Part shown: piece by piece, positions 7,999-16,094 of the stretch
Position numbering within the stretch: the first letter of the stretch is position 1
How the letters are laid out: every line of letters starts with the position of its first letter
Assembly: GCA_040182905.1 (NCBI GenBank)
Contig: JARQWU010000153.1
Location: 1 to 24,529, forward strand
Reading direction: 5' to 3'
DNA length: 24,529 nt
From: Barthelona sp. PAP020
Lineage: Eukaryota > Metamonada: BaSk clade
Made by a program: the position numbers and the translations under genes
The notes under the pieces: model-generated
Told to the model about the DNA's origin: nothing
The model's database searches: none
The model's input: only the letters and a program-made list of their open reading frames with translations

Positions 7999-10779
7999 TC
8001 ATCTCAATCGAAGTTGCCCAGCTTCAATGAGTTTTTGAATTTTTCCTTGATAGACAGTCGGAATTCTAAATAAGAAGTCCTCATTTATTGAACCCGCCTT
8101 TTCCAGTCTTTGAAAGGCACCATCAGGTTTATTTACTCTAAAATACCATAAAGCAGCAACTAAATGGTCTTCAATATAACTTATAAATGGTACACACTGT
8201 TCATTTCCATGTTTTTCTTGAACCCATTGAACAACCCATTCAGATTTGATGTTCACACCTCTATCTAAGGTATTAATGACATCTGATAAGCTTCCACCAT
8301 CGATTAAACCTCTTAAACGACTGGATTGAAATAAGAGTTTTTGTAAATTTGTTATTTTTTTCACCTTTTCAGCTTCATTTTCTAAAAGCGTTCCGGAAGT
8401 CTTAAATAGAGTATAAACTATCTCACAAGGACTTGCAGTTGGCAAAATCTTTAATTTTTTGCAAATTTCATTCAATTCAAGGATTTTCTCACAATAAGAG
8501 ATATCTTTCGAAGTTAATGATGCTTTTTTCAAAATCTCTTCAGAATCTATGGTTAAATTATGTGAAATGTCATCGTTGACGTTTAAATTCCAAGCAAACT
8601 CCATTGTGATATCAACAGTCTTGGAAGTCAATCCTAACACTATTAATAAACGTTGTAGCCATTGTAAATCATGCAAAGCCAATGTTTCTTCGTCTTCATG
8701 TTGAGCATGAATAGGTATACTTGCTAAGATTGTTTTTTGAATGTAGCTTATCAATGGTGAGAGAGGTGCCTTCTTTAAAATTTGTAATACTTGTTCTTCA
8801 GTTAAAAGATCATGTTTTCTGAATAATGTATGTGCTACTTGAGCAAAAAGATCAGGATGATGTTCATTAGCTGATTCAGCCAGACATTTTCCAAATAAAT
8901 CCAAAAATTCGGGAGAATTATAGTCTAACAAAGATAATTGATGTAATCTCTGTTTAATCTTGAATTCCAAAGATTCCTCTTCATCCAGCAATTTAACACA
9001 AATATCGGTAAATTTTCTCTTTTCAGCAAATTCAGATAATTTGAGGAAAAACTCAGATTTACAAGCAAAAGATTCAGATCTGCTAAGACTGTTTTTGATG
9101 TCCTTAAGATTGGCAATAAACATTGGAATCTGCTCAGTAGTTATGGTCTCACTAGCAAATAATATTTTTTGCTTGCACAACTCTAACAGAATATTGTTTA
9201 AAAGCTCATTCTTTTTCGGGATTTCAAACAATCTCAAAATATGGATCGCATCTCTGAATAATCCACGATTGGTTAACATGTTACAAATATGAGGTATGCG
9301 AACCAATTCTAATTGATCAATAGTAATAGGCAAATGACATTGAAAGCGCAAATGATTTAGAATTCTCAATAATCGTAATGTATCTGTTCTTTCAGGTGTA
9401 AGTGTATCCTTGCAACTTAAAGCTAAATTGGTACCCAGAGTTAACAAAGACTTCTGTCTTTCCACATTCCATTCCTCAACCGCTGCTTCAATAAGTAAAT
9501 CAGCGATTTCATCAATTTTTTCGGCATTTTGGGCTTTCAATTTTGATAATAGCAAACTATCGTTGCCAGCAGAATAGAACATTGAAGCCTCATGCTCACT
9601 CTTTGATCCAAAGACCAATTTTGTTGTGATATCGACAAAACTGAAGAACTGTATACTGTCTAACCCAATAAATCTAACACCATCTGGTTCAGGGATGATA
9701 GATCCCCATGCTTCATTGCTAACCATCCTAGCAAAATATGTGTATGATGTAAAATACGCCTCTTTGGAAAGAATAGGAATAAAAACAATGTGCTCTGTGA
9801 ACCATAAACAGAGAGAAACAGGAGCATTCGGAGGGATACCAAAGAATTCAAATGCGATAAATTCAGAATCAAAATTACCATCTAACAAGCTGTTCATATG
9901 AAAGTATTTTACCAAATTGCAAAGTCCATCGTATATCATCAACTTAGACTTCAAAGATTCACTATTACGTGTTACAACAGCAATAAAATCATTACCGGAA
10001 ATAGTAATATTAGGCTTTTTGCTCCTTTTTATATGAGTGATAAATTCTTGATCTCCACTTAACTCTTCAACAACATGAGTTCGAATGGAACTTTCAGTCA
10101 CCAATAACAATAGAAGCTTATACCGAAATTCGTCAGCATTTATCTTAATAAACTCTTCAGTCAAAATGATACCACCAACGGACTTGCTGATACGGTCAAA
10201 AAATGGCAGTAACTTAATGATTTCCATTGAAAGGGGTAAACTATTTACCATAGAACCTGATATCTCTTCAGAACTTTGGTTATCAATGAAAGTATCCAAC
10301 TTATCAATGAAACATAACTCATAATTCAAATTGATTAATAATAAACCATGCAAAAAGGGATGCGCATATAAAATATGATTATTTGTTAGATTTTTTGGTA
10401 AATTATAAACTTCAGTTGGTCTATTTAATGAAACTAATTCAACTTTATTATGTTCATAGACTATCAAAATAATTTCATTCAATAATAAGCCAAAATTAAC
10501 AATTCTACCAAATTGTGAGTTTGTTTTATGTTTTTTAATCATTGTAGTATCCGCATTTAAAATGTAAAGAAAACCTCCACTGGAATAAGTATGATCACCA
10601 GTATCTGCAATCTTAGGTAATACTAAAAGCGGTCCTGCAAATGATGAAGAAGAAAACGCACAAGTACGCTTGGTTAAATCAATTAATTGAGGATCATCAA
10701 AAGTTGATCTAGTTATTGTTAATTTTCGATATGTTGAACTTCCAACATCAATATATGTATCAATATTCGGAAAATTCAT
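7999..10779 (-). CDS. VPS16: VPS16 homologue, core subunit of HOPS/CORVET tethering complexes
   Basis: A 926-residue protein starting at an ATG at 10779. The N-terminal half (about 1-390) is rich in short beta strands, as in the VPS16 beta-propeller, and closes with 'PDGVRFIGLDSIQFF' (about 366-381), the counterpart of the family's 'DG(L/V)RI...FL' block. From about residue 400, 'SLLLSKL...IDEIADLLIEAAVEEWNVERQKSLL' and 'LRLLRILNHLRFQCHLPITIDQLE' match the start of the VPS16 alpha-solenoid, including the conserved 'LR(V/I)LN' phrase. The remainder is helical, ending near 'FQRLEKAGS'. VPS16 scaffolds VPS33 in complexes that tether endosomes and lysosomes or vacuoles before SNARE fusion. At 926 residues it is slightly longer than animal VPS16 (about 840). 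No membrane segment or signal peptide is visible. It is divergent from the AC19 gene, with 213 bases between starts. Confidence 0.8.
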   Translation of the reverse strand: MNFPNIDTYIDVGSSTYRKLTITRSTFDDPQLIDLTKRTCAFSSSSFAGPLLVLPKIADTGDHTYSSGGFLYILNADTTMIKKHKTNSQFGRIVNFGLLLNEIILIVYEHNKVELVSLNRPTEVYNLPKNLTNNHILYAHPFLHGLLLINLNYELCFIDKLDTFIDNQSSEEISGSMVNSLPLSMEIIKLLPFFDRISKSVGGIILTEEFIKINADEFRYKLLLLLVTESSIRTHVVEELSGDQEFITHIKRSKKPNITISGNDFIAVVTRNSESLKSKLMIYDGLCNLVKYFHMNSLLDGNFDSEFIAFEFFGIPPNAPVSLCLWFTEHIVFIPILSKEAYFTSYTYFARMVSNEAWGSIIPEPDGVRFIGLDSIQFFSFVDITTKLVFGSKSEHEASMFYSAGNDSLLLSKLKAQNAEKIDEIADLLIEAAVEEWNVERQKSLLTLGTNLALSCKDTLTPERTDTLRLLRILNHLRFQCHLPITIDQLELVRIPHICNMLTNRGLFRDAIHILRLFEIPKKNELLNNILLELCKQKILFASETITTEQIPMFIANLKDIKNSLSRSESFACKSEFFLKLSEFAEKRKFTDICVKLLDEEESLEFKIKQRLHQLSLLDYNSPEFLDLFGKCLAESANEHHPDLFAQVAHTLFRKHDLLTEEQVLQILKKAPLSPLISYIQKTILASIPIHAQHEDEETLALHDLQWLQRLLIVLGLTSKTVDITMEFAWNLNVNDDISHNLTIDSEEILKKASLTSKDISYCEKILELNEICKKLKILPTASPCEIVYTLFKTSGTLLENEAEKVKKITNLQKLLFQSSRLRGLIDGGSLSDVINTLDRGVNIKSEWVVQWVQEKHGNEQCVPFISYIEDHLVAALWYFRVNKPDGAFQRLEKAGSINEDFLFRIPTVYQGKIQKLIEAGQLRLR

Positions 10780-10992
10780 TTTCTATTACAAATAAAAATG
10801 TTTTTAAAGATTTTATTGTTGTTTTATTTGGACTTTTATCATGTTTATATGTTGTTTATTATGTATATATCTCCCTTTTACATATAACTTTTTTATTAAA
10901 TTCTTTTCATATCCTGGTCAATTTTTTTTTCTCTCTTTCATCATTATTTTCTTAATTTAAATGAATAATCTTGATATTGTATTATATTTTTA
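10780..10992. promoter_or_regulatory. Divergent spacer between VPS16 and AC19
   Basis: These 213 very T-rich bases lie between two start codons facing away from each other, so they should hold both promoters. No specific motif is recognised. An upstream ATG at 10960 opens an 11-codon frame including the stop and is not in frame with AC19. Confidence 0.35.
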
Positions 10993-11360
10993 ATGTTTGT
11001 TGCTGACATATTTTTGGATACAGATTCTAATGACCCCACTTCTGCAACATTTACTTTCTTTGATGAAGACCATACTTTGGGTAATACTTTACGATATATT
11101 TTAATGGCAAAGTAACTCTGATTTATTGCGTGTTTATTCTGATTTTTAGTTCAAAAGTCGAATTTTGCGGTTGTTCCATTCCACATCCTCTTGAAAATAA
11201 AATGAAATTGCGTTTACAAACATATGAAGATGATGCAATTGAAGTGTTAATAGAAGCTGCTGATACAATTATGTGCATTTGTGATAGAGTTGAAGACAAA
11301 TTTGTGGCTGAATTGGAGATACATTTGTTGAATCAGGTCCTATTTGTGAACAATTTGTGA
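10993..11360 (+). CDS. RPC19: RNA polymerase I/III subunit AC19 (RPC19/POLR1D), spliced
   Basis: Two exons, 10993-11113 and 11152-11360, give a 109-residue protein. The signature 'FFDEDHTLGNTLRYILM' in exon 1 continues across the splice as 'ANSKVEFCGCSIPHP', then 'NKMKLRLQT', which is the conserved core of AC19, the small alpha-like subunit shared by RNA polymerases I and III that pairs with AC40. The C-terminal helix 'IEVLIEAADTIMCICDRVEDKF' is as expected. Without removing the intron the frame ends in TAA two bases into it, so splicing is required. The start at 10993 gives a short N-terminal extension typical of the family. The small size matches. It converges with the small membrane protein gene at 11564. 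Confidence 0.88.
11114..11151 (+). other. 38-base spliceosomal intron in AC19
   Basis: The intron begins GTAACT and ends TTCTGATTTTTAG, with CTGAT as a plausible branch point 7 bases before the 3' AG. Removing it joins GCA-AA to T-TCA and restores the conserved protein sequence exactly. It is the only intron I can prove in the window. Confidence 0.88.
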
Positions 11361-11563
11361 TATTTTTAATAAATATAGTCTGTTTCCCTTCTTTTTTTGT
11401 CATTTGAGAGAAATTTTTAGTCAAAAAATCTTAGCTTTTAAGACGCAGCTACAGTTTATATATGATAAACATTCTTTTTAAATCTGGGCATTTCATTTAG
11501 AACAAAATAATACAATGAAAGATCAATTTATTCAAATATAACACTGAAATATTTGATTCAAAT

Positions 11564-11932
11564 TCAAATGTCTTCAGAAAGATTTATATTACTATTTTGA
11601 TGGTTCAAATATTTGGGTGTTCCCATATGTAGGATATTCCCAACCGTGAAGCAAGTATCTGTAATTTGTTCAATTGATGAAATTTCATTGGATGATTTAA
11701 CATGGAAATGATTGATAACAACAGGTCGTTCGCTTCTTTCTCTTGCTTTCCGACAAATAACAATACATACAACTAAAAAAATTACAAAAGCTAAAAATAT
11801 TCCTAAAATTATTAATGTGTTTAAAGGTATTATAATCACTTGGTTGTTTGGGGACGGATCTGCATTAGAAATTTTGGTTGAATTATCAAAACAAAGAACG
11901 CATTGAATAAATATTAATATATACAAGAGCAT
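11564..11932 (-). CDS. Small single-pass membrane protein with signal peptide
   Basis: A 122-residue frame from the ATG at 11932; the open frame begins at a GTG two codons earlier. Residues 1-15 ('MLLYILIFIQCVLCF') look like a cleavable signal peptide. A very short polar segment of about 18 residues with one N-x-S/T site ('NSTK') follows. A long hydrophobic helix then spans about 32-60, stopped by 'CRKARERSERP', so the topology is type I with a cytosolic tail of about 60 residues. The tail holds no motif I recognise. An ectodomain this short suggests a membrane anchor or adaptor rather than a receptor, but that is inference. A 64-codon antisense frame across the same DNA is taken as a shadow. 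Confidence 0.5.
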   Translation of the reverse strand: MLLYILIFIQCVLCFDNSTKISNADPSPNNQVIIIPLNTLIILGIFLAFVIFLVVCIVICRKARERSERPVVINHFHVKSSNEISSIEQITDTCFTVGNILHMGTPKYLNHQNSNINLSEDI

Positions 11933-12430
11933 AATCACATATTCACATGGAATATTATATTGAGTTTAAATGTGAAGTTTTTTTTTTAAAAAATTAACAT
12001 TAGATTGAAAGCTATTTTTAATCATTTTGTTGTTTACAATATTTCAAGTTTATAATATCATTACAGATATTTTAACATGATTTGGGGTGATCAATCATTT
12101 GTTTCCAAATACATATTTGAAAGGGGGAATGTTACCTTTTTTTTTTTTTTCATTTCTTTCAATTTTCAAAGAAAATAAATTAAAATAAAAAACAATACGT
12201 TAAACTGGGTTAAATTTATTTGAAACATAAACAGAAAAAACTAATAAAAATTAACACTTCATAGTTTTTTCATTTTGGTACAGCAATATTATCAACAAAA
12301 AACTATCATCATGATTTAAATGTTTAAAACATTGCAAATGTTTCATAAAATTGATAATTTTTCAAAATTAAAGGGAGAGCACGTGGTGAAAAGTTCAATT
12401 TTGATTTTCTTGTTCGGAATTCAGGATAGT
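11933..12430. other. 498-base intergenic stretch
   Basis: This AT-rich spacer lies between two minus-strand genes and must hold the 3' end of the membrane-repeat gene and the promoter of the small membrane protein. It includes a run of 14 T at 12137-12150. Only a 33-codon plus-strand frame at 12077 is present, ending in phenylalanines read from the T run; I do not consider it a gene. Confidence 0.5.
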
Positions 12431-13681
12431 TTATGATCTCTCTGAAATTTCACTTTCCTCTGTGTTTTCGTTGTCAACATCATTAGAAAGGTCTTTAGCA
12501 ACCTCATTATCTTCCACAGTAACAACAACATCATTATCAACTGGCTCAACGATTTCCTCTGTGTTTGAGCTGTTATCAACATCATTAGAAAGGTCTTTAG
12601 CAACCTCATTATCTTCCACAGTAACAACAACATCATTATCAACTGGCTCAACGATTTCCTCTGTATTTTCGTTGTCAACATCATTAGAAAGGTCTTCAGC
12701 AACTTTGGAAAGCACAATTACATTTTTTTCATCACTTGAACTTTTATTGAGTTCTGACCCCACAAGAGACTTATCTTCACTTGTATCAGAATCTGATATT
12801 GTTATTGACAACAAATCAACTTCTAAATCGGAATCTAATAACTCTGTTTTGTCATTTGACACAGCTTCTTTTTTGTTATCTTCAGTTGAAAGCTCACCAG
12901 AGTTTTTATCAACAACAAAATTCTCTAAACTGTTATTTTCATGCAAATTGATTTTGGATTTAGTTAATCTGGAACCAATAAATTCTCCCGTACTTGTAGC
13001 AATCGAATCACTAATCATCAAACTTGGGTTTGAAGTATCCTTTGTTCCAATGATATTAGAAGTCAAGCTAAAGCGTTTGGCATCAAATTTACCATCTGTG
13101 CTTTCAATATCTTCAGCAACATCAGCAGGATCTAACGATTTTGCCAATTTTTCCATCTCTTCAGCCTTCAAATACTCAGATTTAAACGTTAACAATTCCA
13201 AACTCAATGCAATTTTCTTTGAAAGTAACGAAATTGAAACACCCAAAAAAATGTCAATCCAATATAATAAATTGTATGGAAAACCATATCGTATTATTAT
13301 GACTATGGTGTGAAAAACACCAAAAGTAAAAAAAAAGTCGACATGCATAAAAAATCGTGGAATTAAAAATTGATGAGTAAATATTACAAATACAAAAGAT
13401 AGTAAGAATCCAAATGTATTTATATATCCTCTACCATCCAAATAAAAATAATTATAATTAAATAGCTGACACCATGTAAATTTTTCAGAAAAAAAATAAT
13501 CTAAAGTTTGAATAGCTATGAAATAATCTATATACCATACAATTAATGATACAATAAATCTGAATAATAATTTCATCAAAGACAATTGATGATATTGACT
13601 TTTTTTAGTATACATTTCATCAACTATGGTATATAAACTAAATATGATTATTATGGCAACAAATAATATTATTCCCCACAT
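12431..13681 (-). CDS. Multi-pass membrane protein with long acidic repeat tail, unidentified
   Basis: A 416-residue frame from the ATG at 13681; the open frame runs four codons further to a GTG. The first 160 residues hold about five hydrophobic segments (near 1-20, 40-58, 88-108, 113-133 and 138-155) separated by aromatic-rich loops. A Lys/Glu helix around 165-190 ('FKSEYLKAEEMEKLAKSL') follows. From about residue 200 to the end the protein is Ser/Asp/Glu-rich and probably disordered in the cytosol. The tail ends in near-perfect repeats of 33-34 residues containing 'EEIVEPVDNDVVVTVEDNEV' and 'AKDLSNDVDN'. I recognise no family. A multi-pass anchor carrying a flexible acidic tail could recruit partners to an internal membrane, but nothing in the sequence proves it. 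Confidence 0.6.
   Translation of the reverse strand: MWGIILFVAIIIIFSLYTIVDEMYTKKSQYHQLSLMKLLFRFIVSLIVWYIDYFIAIQTLDYFFSEKFTWCQLFNYNYFYLDGRGYINTFGFLLSFVFVIFTHQFLIPRFFMHVDFFFTFGVFHTIVIIIRYGFPYNLLYWIDIFLGVSISLLSKKIALSLELLTFKSEYLKAEEMEKLAKSLDPADVAEDIESTDGKFDAKRFSLTSNIIGTKDTSNPSLMISDSIATSTGEFIGSRLTKSKINLHENNSLENFVVDKNSGELSTEDNKKEAVSNDKTELLDSDLEVDLLSITISDSDTSEDKSLVGSELNKSSSDEKNVIVLSKVAEDLSNDVDNENTEEIVEPVDNDVVVTVEDNEVAKDLSNDVDNSSNTEEIVEPVDNDVVVTVEDNEVAKDLSNDVDNENTEESEISERS
12474..12703. repeat. Tandem repeat, 99-102-base units
   Basis: Two full units (12474-12575, 102 bases; 12576-12674, 99 bases) and a partial third (12675-12703) lie inside the acidic tail of the membrane protein. The first 89 bases of the two full units are identical, and the flanks differ by a few bases including one 3-base length change. 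The lengths stay in multiples of three. Identity at synonymous positions points to recent duplication or ongoing homogenisation. Confidence 0.9.
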
Positions 13682-14060
13682 TAAAATAAACACACAATTG
13701 ATAGGATATTGGAAAAATTAATGGTTTGATAAGGGTTGAGATTTTTCTCTTCCTGATTTTTACGTTTTTAATTTTATAACTATTAATATTTAGGGTATAT
13801 TTTGAAATAAAACATTATTCTCAACAATTTTTCCTAAATTTAAAGTTGGTTTTTTTTCAATTTTTTCTGTTGTTTTACAAGCAAACTAGCTTTTGAAACA
13901 GTTAAAGGTATCCTTTTTTTTTTTTTTTTTTTAAAAGATCAAAGAAAAGATGAACAATGGTAAAGAATAAATTTGCAATCAAAAATCCTCAAGAAAAAGG
14001 TGGAACAAAAAAAAAAGGAATTTTTAATTTATCAACAAATGTAAAAAAATGAAATTCAAA
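13682..14060. other. 379-base intergenic stretch with poly-T run
   Basis: The spacer lies between the 3' end of the fusion enzyme gene and the start of the membrane-repeat gene, both on the minus strand. It contains a run of 19 T (13914-13932) and A-rich tracts near 14008-14015. No RNA gene or open frame of note is visible. It should hold the fusion gene's polyadenylation site and the next gene's promoter, neither of which can be pinned down. Confidence 0.5.
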
Positions 14061-16094
14061 TCAGTTTTCTTTCATGACTTGAACGGCACAGAATTTCAAT
14101 TCTGGAATTTTGGCAATTGGATCACAAACATCGTTGGTAAGTTTGTTTGCAGCGGCTTCTGCATAATGGAATGGAATAAAGATATCACCTTGTCTGACTC
14201 TTTTGAAAGCGCATTTGGCAACTATTTCTCCTCTTTTGGAAACTATCTTTACCATATCTCCTTCATTGATTCCTCTGACCTTTGCATCTTTTTCATTCAT
14301 CTCAACAATACATTCTGGAGCCAATTTGTTGAGCTTGGTACAACGACGAGTCATACTACCACTGTGATAATGTTGCAATTGTCTTCCAGTCATCAACACT
14401 AAAGGATAATCACTGTTAGGTAATTCTGCAGGTAAAGTATACTCACAAGGAGCAAATATTGCCAAACCATCAGGTTTGTTAAACCAATTTCTGTGTAAAA
14501 TAGGTGTTCCGGGATGATACTTGTCAGTACAGGGTGTATGAATACCATCAAGATTATCAATTCTGTCTAATGAAATGCCTCCATAAGAAGGTGTCATTTT
14601 AGCCATTTCATCAGTGATTTCAGATACATCCTTGTAATTCATAAGATATCCCATGGCGGTAGAAATTTTGCAAATTATTTCATAATCCGGAAGGGCTAAT
14701 CCAGGCGCATTTCTAACTTTTCTAATTCTTTGAACTCTTCTCTCTGTGTTTGTAACAGAACCATCCTCTTCAGCCAAAGCAGCAGCGGGCAAAACAACAT
14801 CTGCCAATTGAGCGGTTTCAGTAAGGAAAATATCAGAAACAACCAAGAAATCTAAATGTCCAAGAGCTTCAACAACATGATTAGCATTTGGATCTGTTAC
14901 AACAGGATTTTCTCCCATGATAAACATTCCTTTAAAATTACTTTCATGTGCAGCATTCATCATTTCACCAATTGAATAACCAATAGTGTTTGAAAGCTCA
15001 ACACCCCATTCTTTTTCAAAACGTTCTTGTGTTTCCTTATCTTCAACAGAGAAATAACTGGGGTAAACGTTAGGTAATGCACCTAAATCACAGGCTCCTT
15101 GTACATTGTTTTGACCACGAAGAGGATTAACACCCGCACCAGGTCTACCAATTTGTCCACATAGAAGTGCAAGATTGGCAATAGATCTAACATTAGCAAC
15201 ACCATGAGTATGTTGAGTTACACCCATAGTGTATACAATAGTTGCATTTTTAGCTTGAGCATACCAAAGTGCAACTTCACGAATAGCTTCAACAGACACA
15301 TCACAGATTTCAGCAGACTTTGCAACAGAAGTGTTGTTGATAATAGGCAATATTAAATCAAAATCTTTGGTCTTTGTTTCAATGAATTTCTTGTTATGAA
15401 GATTTTCTTCAATAATGATTTTCATAATGGCATTCAATAAGGGAATATCAGTACCAGGACGAATTTGAAGATGTCTATCTGCTTTCTTTGTTAAATCAAC
15501 AGCACGAGGATCAATAACAACTAATTTTGCTCCATTCTTAACAGCTCTGTTAATGGACAAAGCTGCCACAGGATGAGCTTCAGTGGTATTAGAACCAATG
15601 ACAAGAATCATATCAGATTCTTCCATATCAGCAAAAGTATTTGTCATTTGACCTGCGCCAAATGAAGCTCGAAGACCAGCAACAGTTGATGCATGACAAA
15701 GTCTGGCACAATGATCAACGTTATTGGTACCAAAGACAGCACGAATGAATTTTTGGAAAATATAATTGTCTTCATTGGAAGTACGAGCAGAGGATAAACC
15801 ACCCAAAGCATTGGAACCATATTGTTCTTTGATTTCTTTGAACTTCTTGGAAACTAATTCAATAGCTTCTTCCCAAGTTGCTTGTCTGAATGAACCGTCA
15901 GATCTACGAACAAGAGGACTTGTTAAACGATCATGATCTTCAAGGAAATCCATACCACTCATTCCTTTGATGCAAAGACTTCCTTTGTTAACAGCTGCGC
16001 ATTTAGCACCTTTTACTTTAACAATATGATCATGTTTCATTTGGAATTCAATGTTACAACCTACGCCACAATAGGGGCAAACAGAAGTAACAAC
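14061..16094 (-). other. Domain: cysteine-type Mo/W formate dehydrogenase (FdhF-like)
   Basis: Residues about 2590-3266, close to the full length of FdhF/FdhA catalytic subunits. The N-terminal [4Fe-4S] ligands are C2595, C2598, C2602 and C2630, followed by the electron-relay Lys in 'CIKG' (K2632). The active site 'ARLCHASTVAG' gives C2722-H2723, where E. coli FdhF has selenocysteine-His. 'GVTQHTHGVANVRSIANL', 'RGQNNVQGACDLG' and the C-terminal 'TGRQLQHYHSGSMTRR' are dinucleotide-cofactor blocks of the molybdopterin oxidoreductase family. NNVQGACD and Cys-His at the active site favour formate dehydrogenase over nitrate reductase or NuoG. Confidence 0.88.

Noticed and set aside
10716-10955. 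Plus-strand hydrophobic 79-codon frame upstream of AC19
   Set aside because: It overlaps the VPS16 start, is dominated by Phe/Leu from T-rich spacer, and has no motif.
12077-12178. 33-codon plus-strand frame including the T run
   Set aside because: Half of it is phenylalanine read from poly-T; there is no sign of selection or motif.
12462-13313. Long plus-strand frame of 283 codons, Ser/Thr-rich
   Set aside because: It is the antisense of the acidic repeat tail (GAA, GAT and GTT codons read as TTC, ATC and AAC). The minus-strand frame has membrane segments and a natural start.
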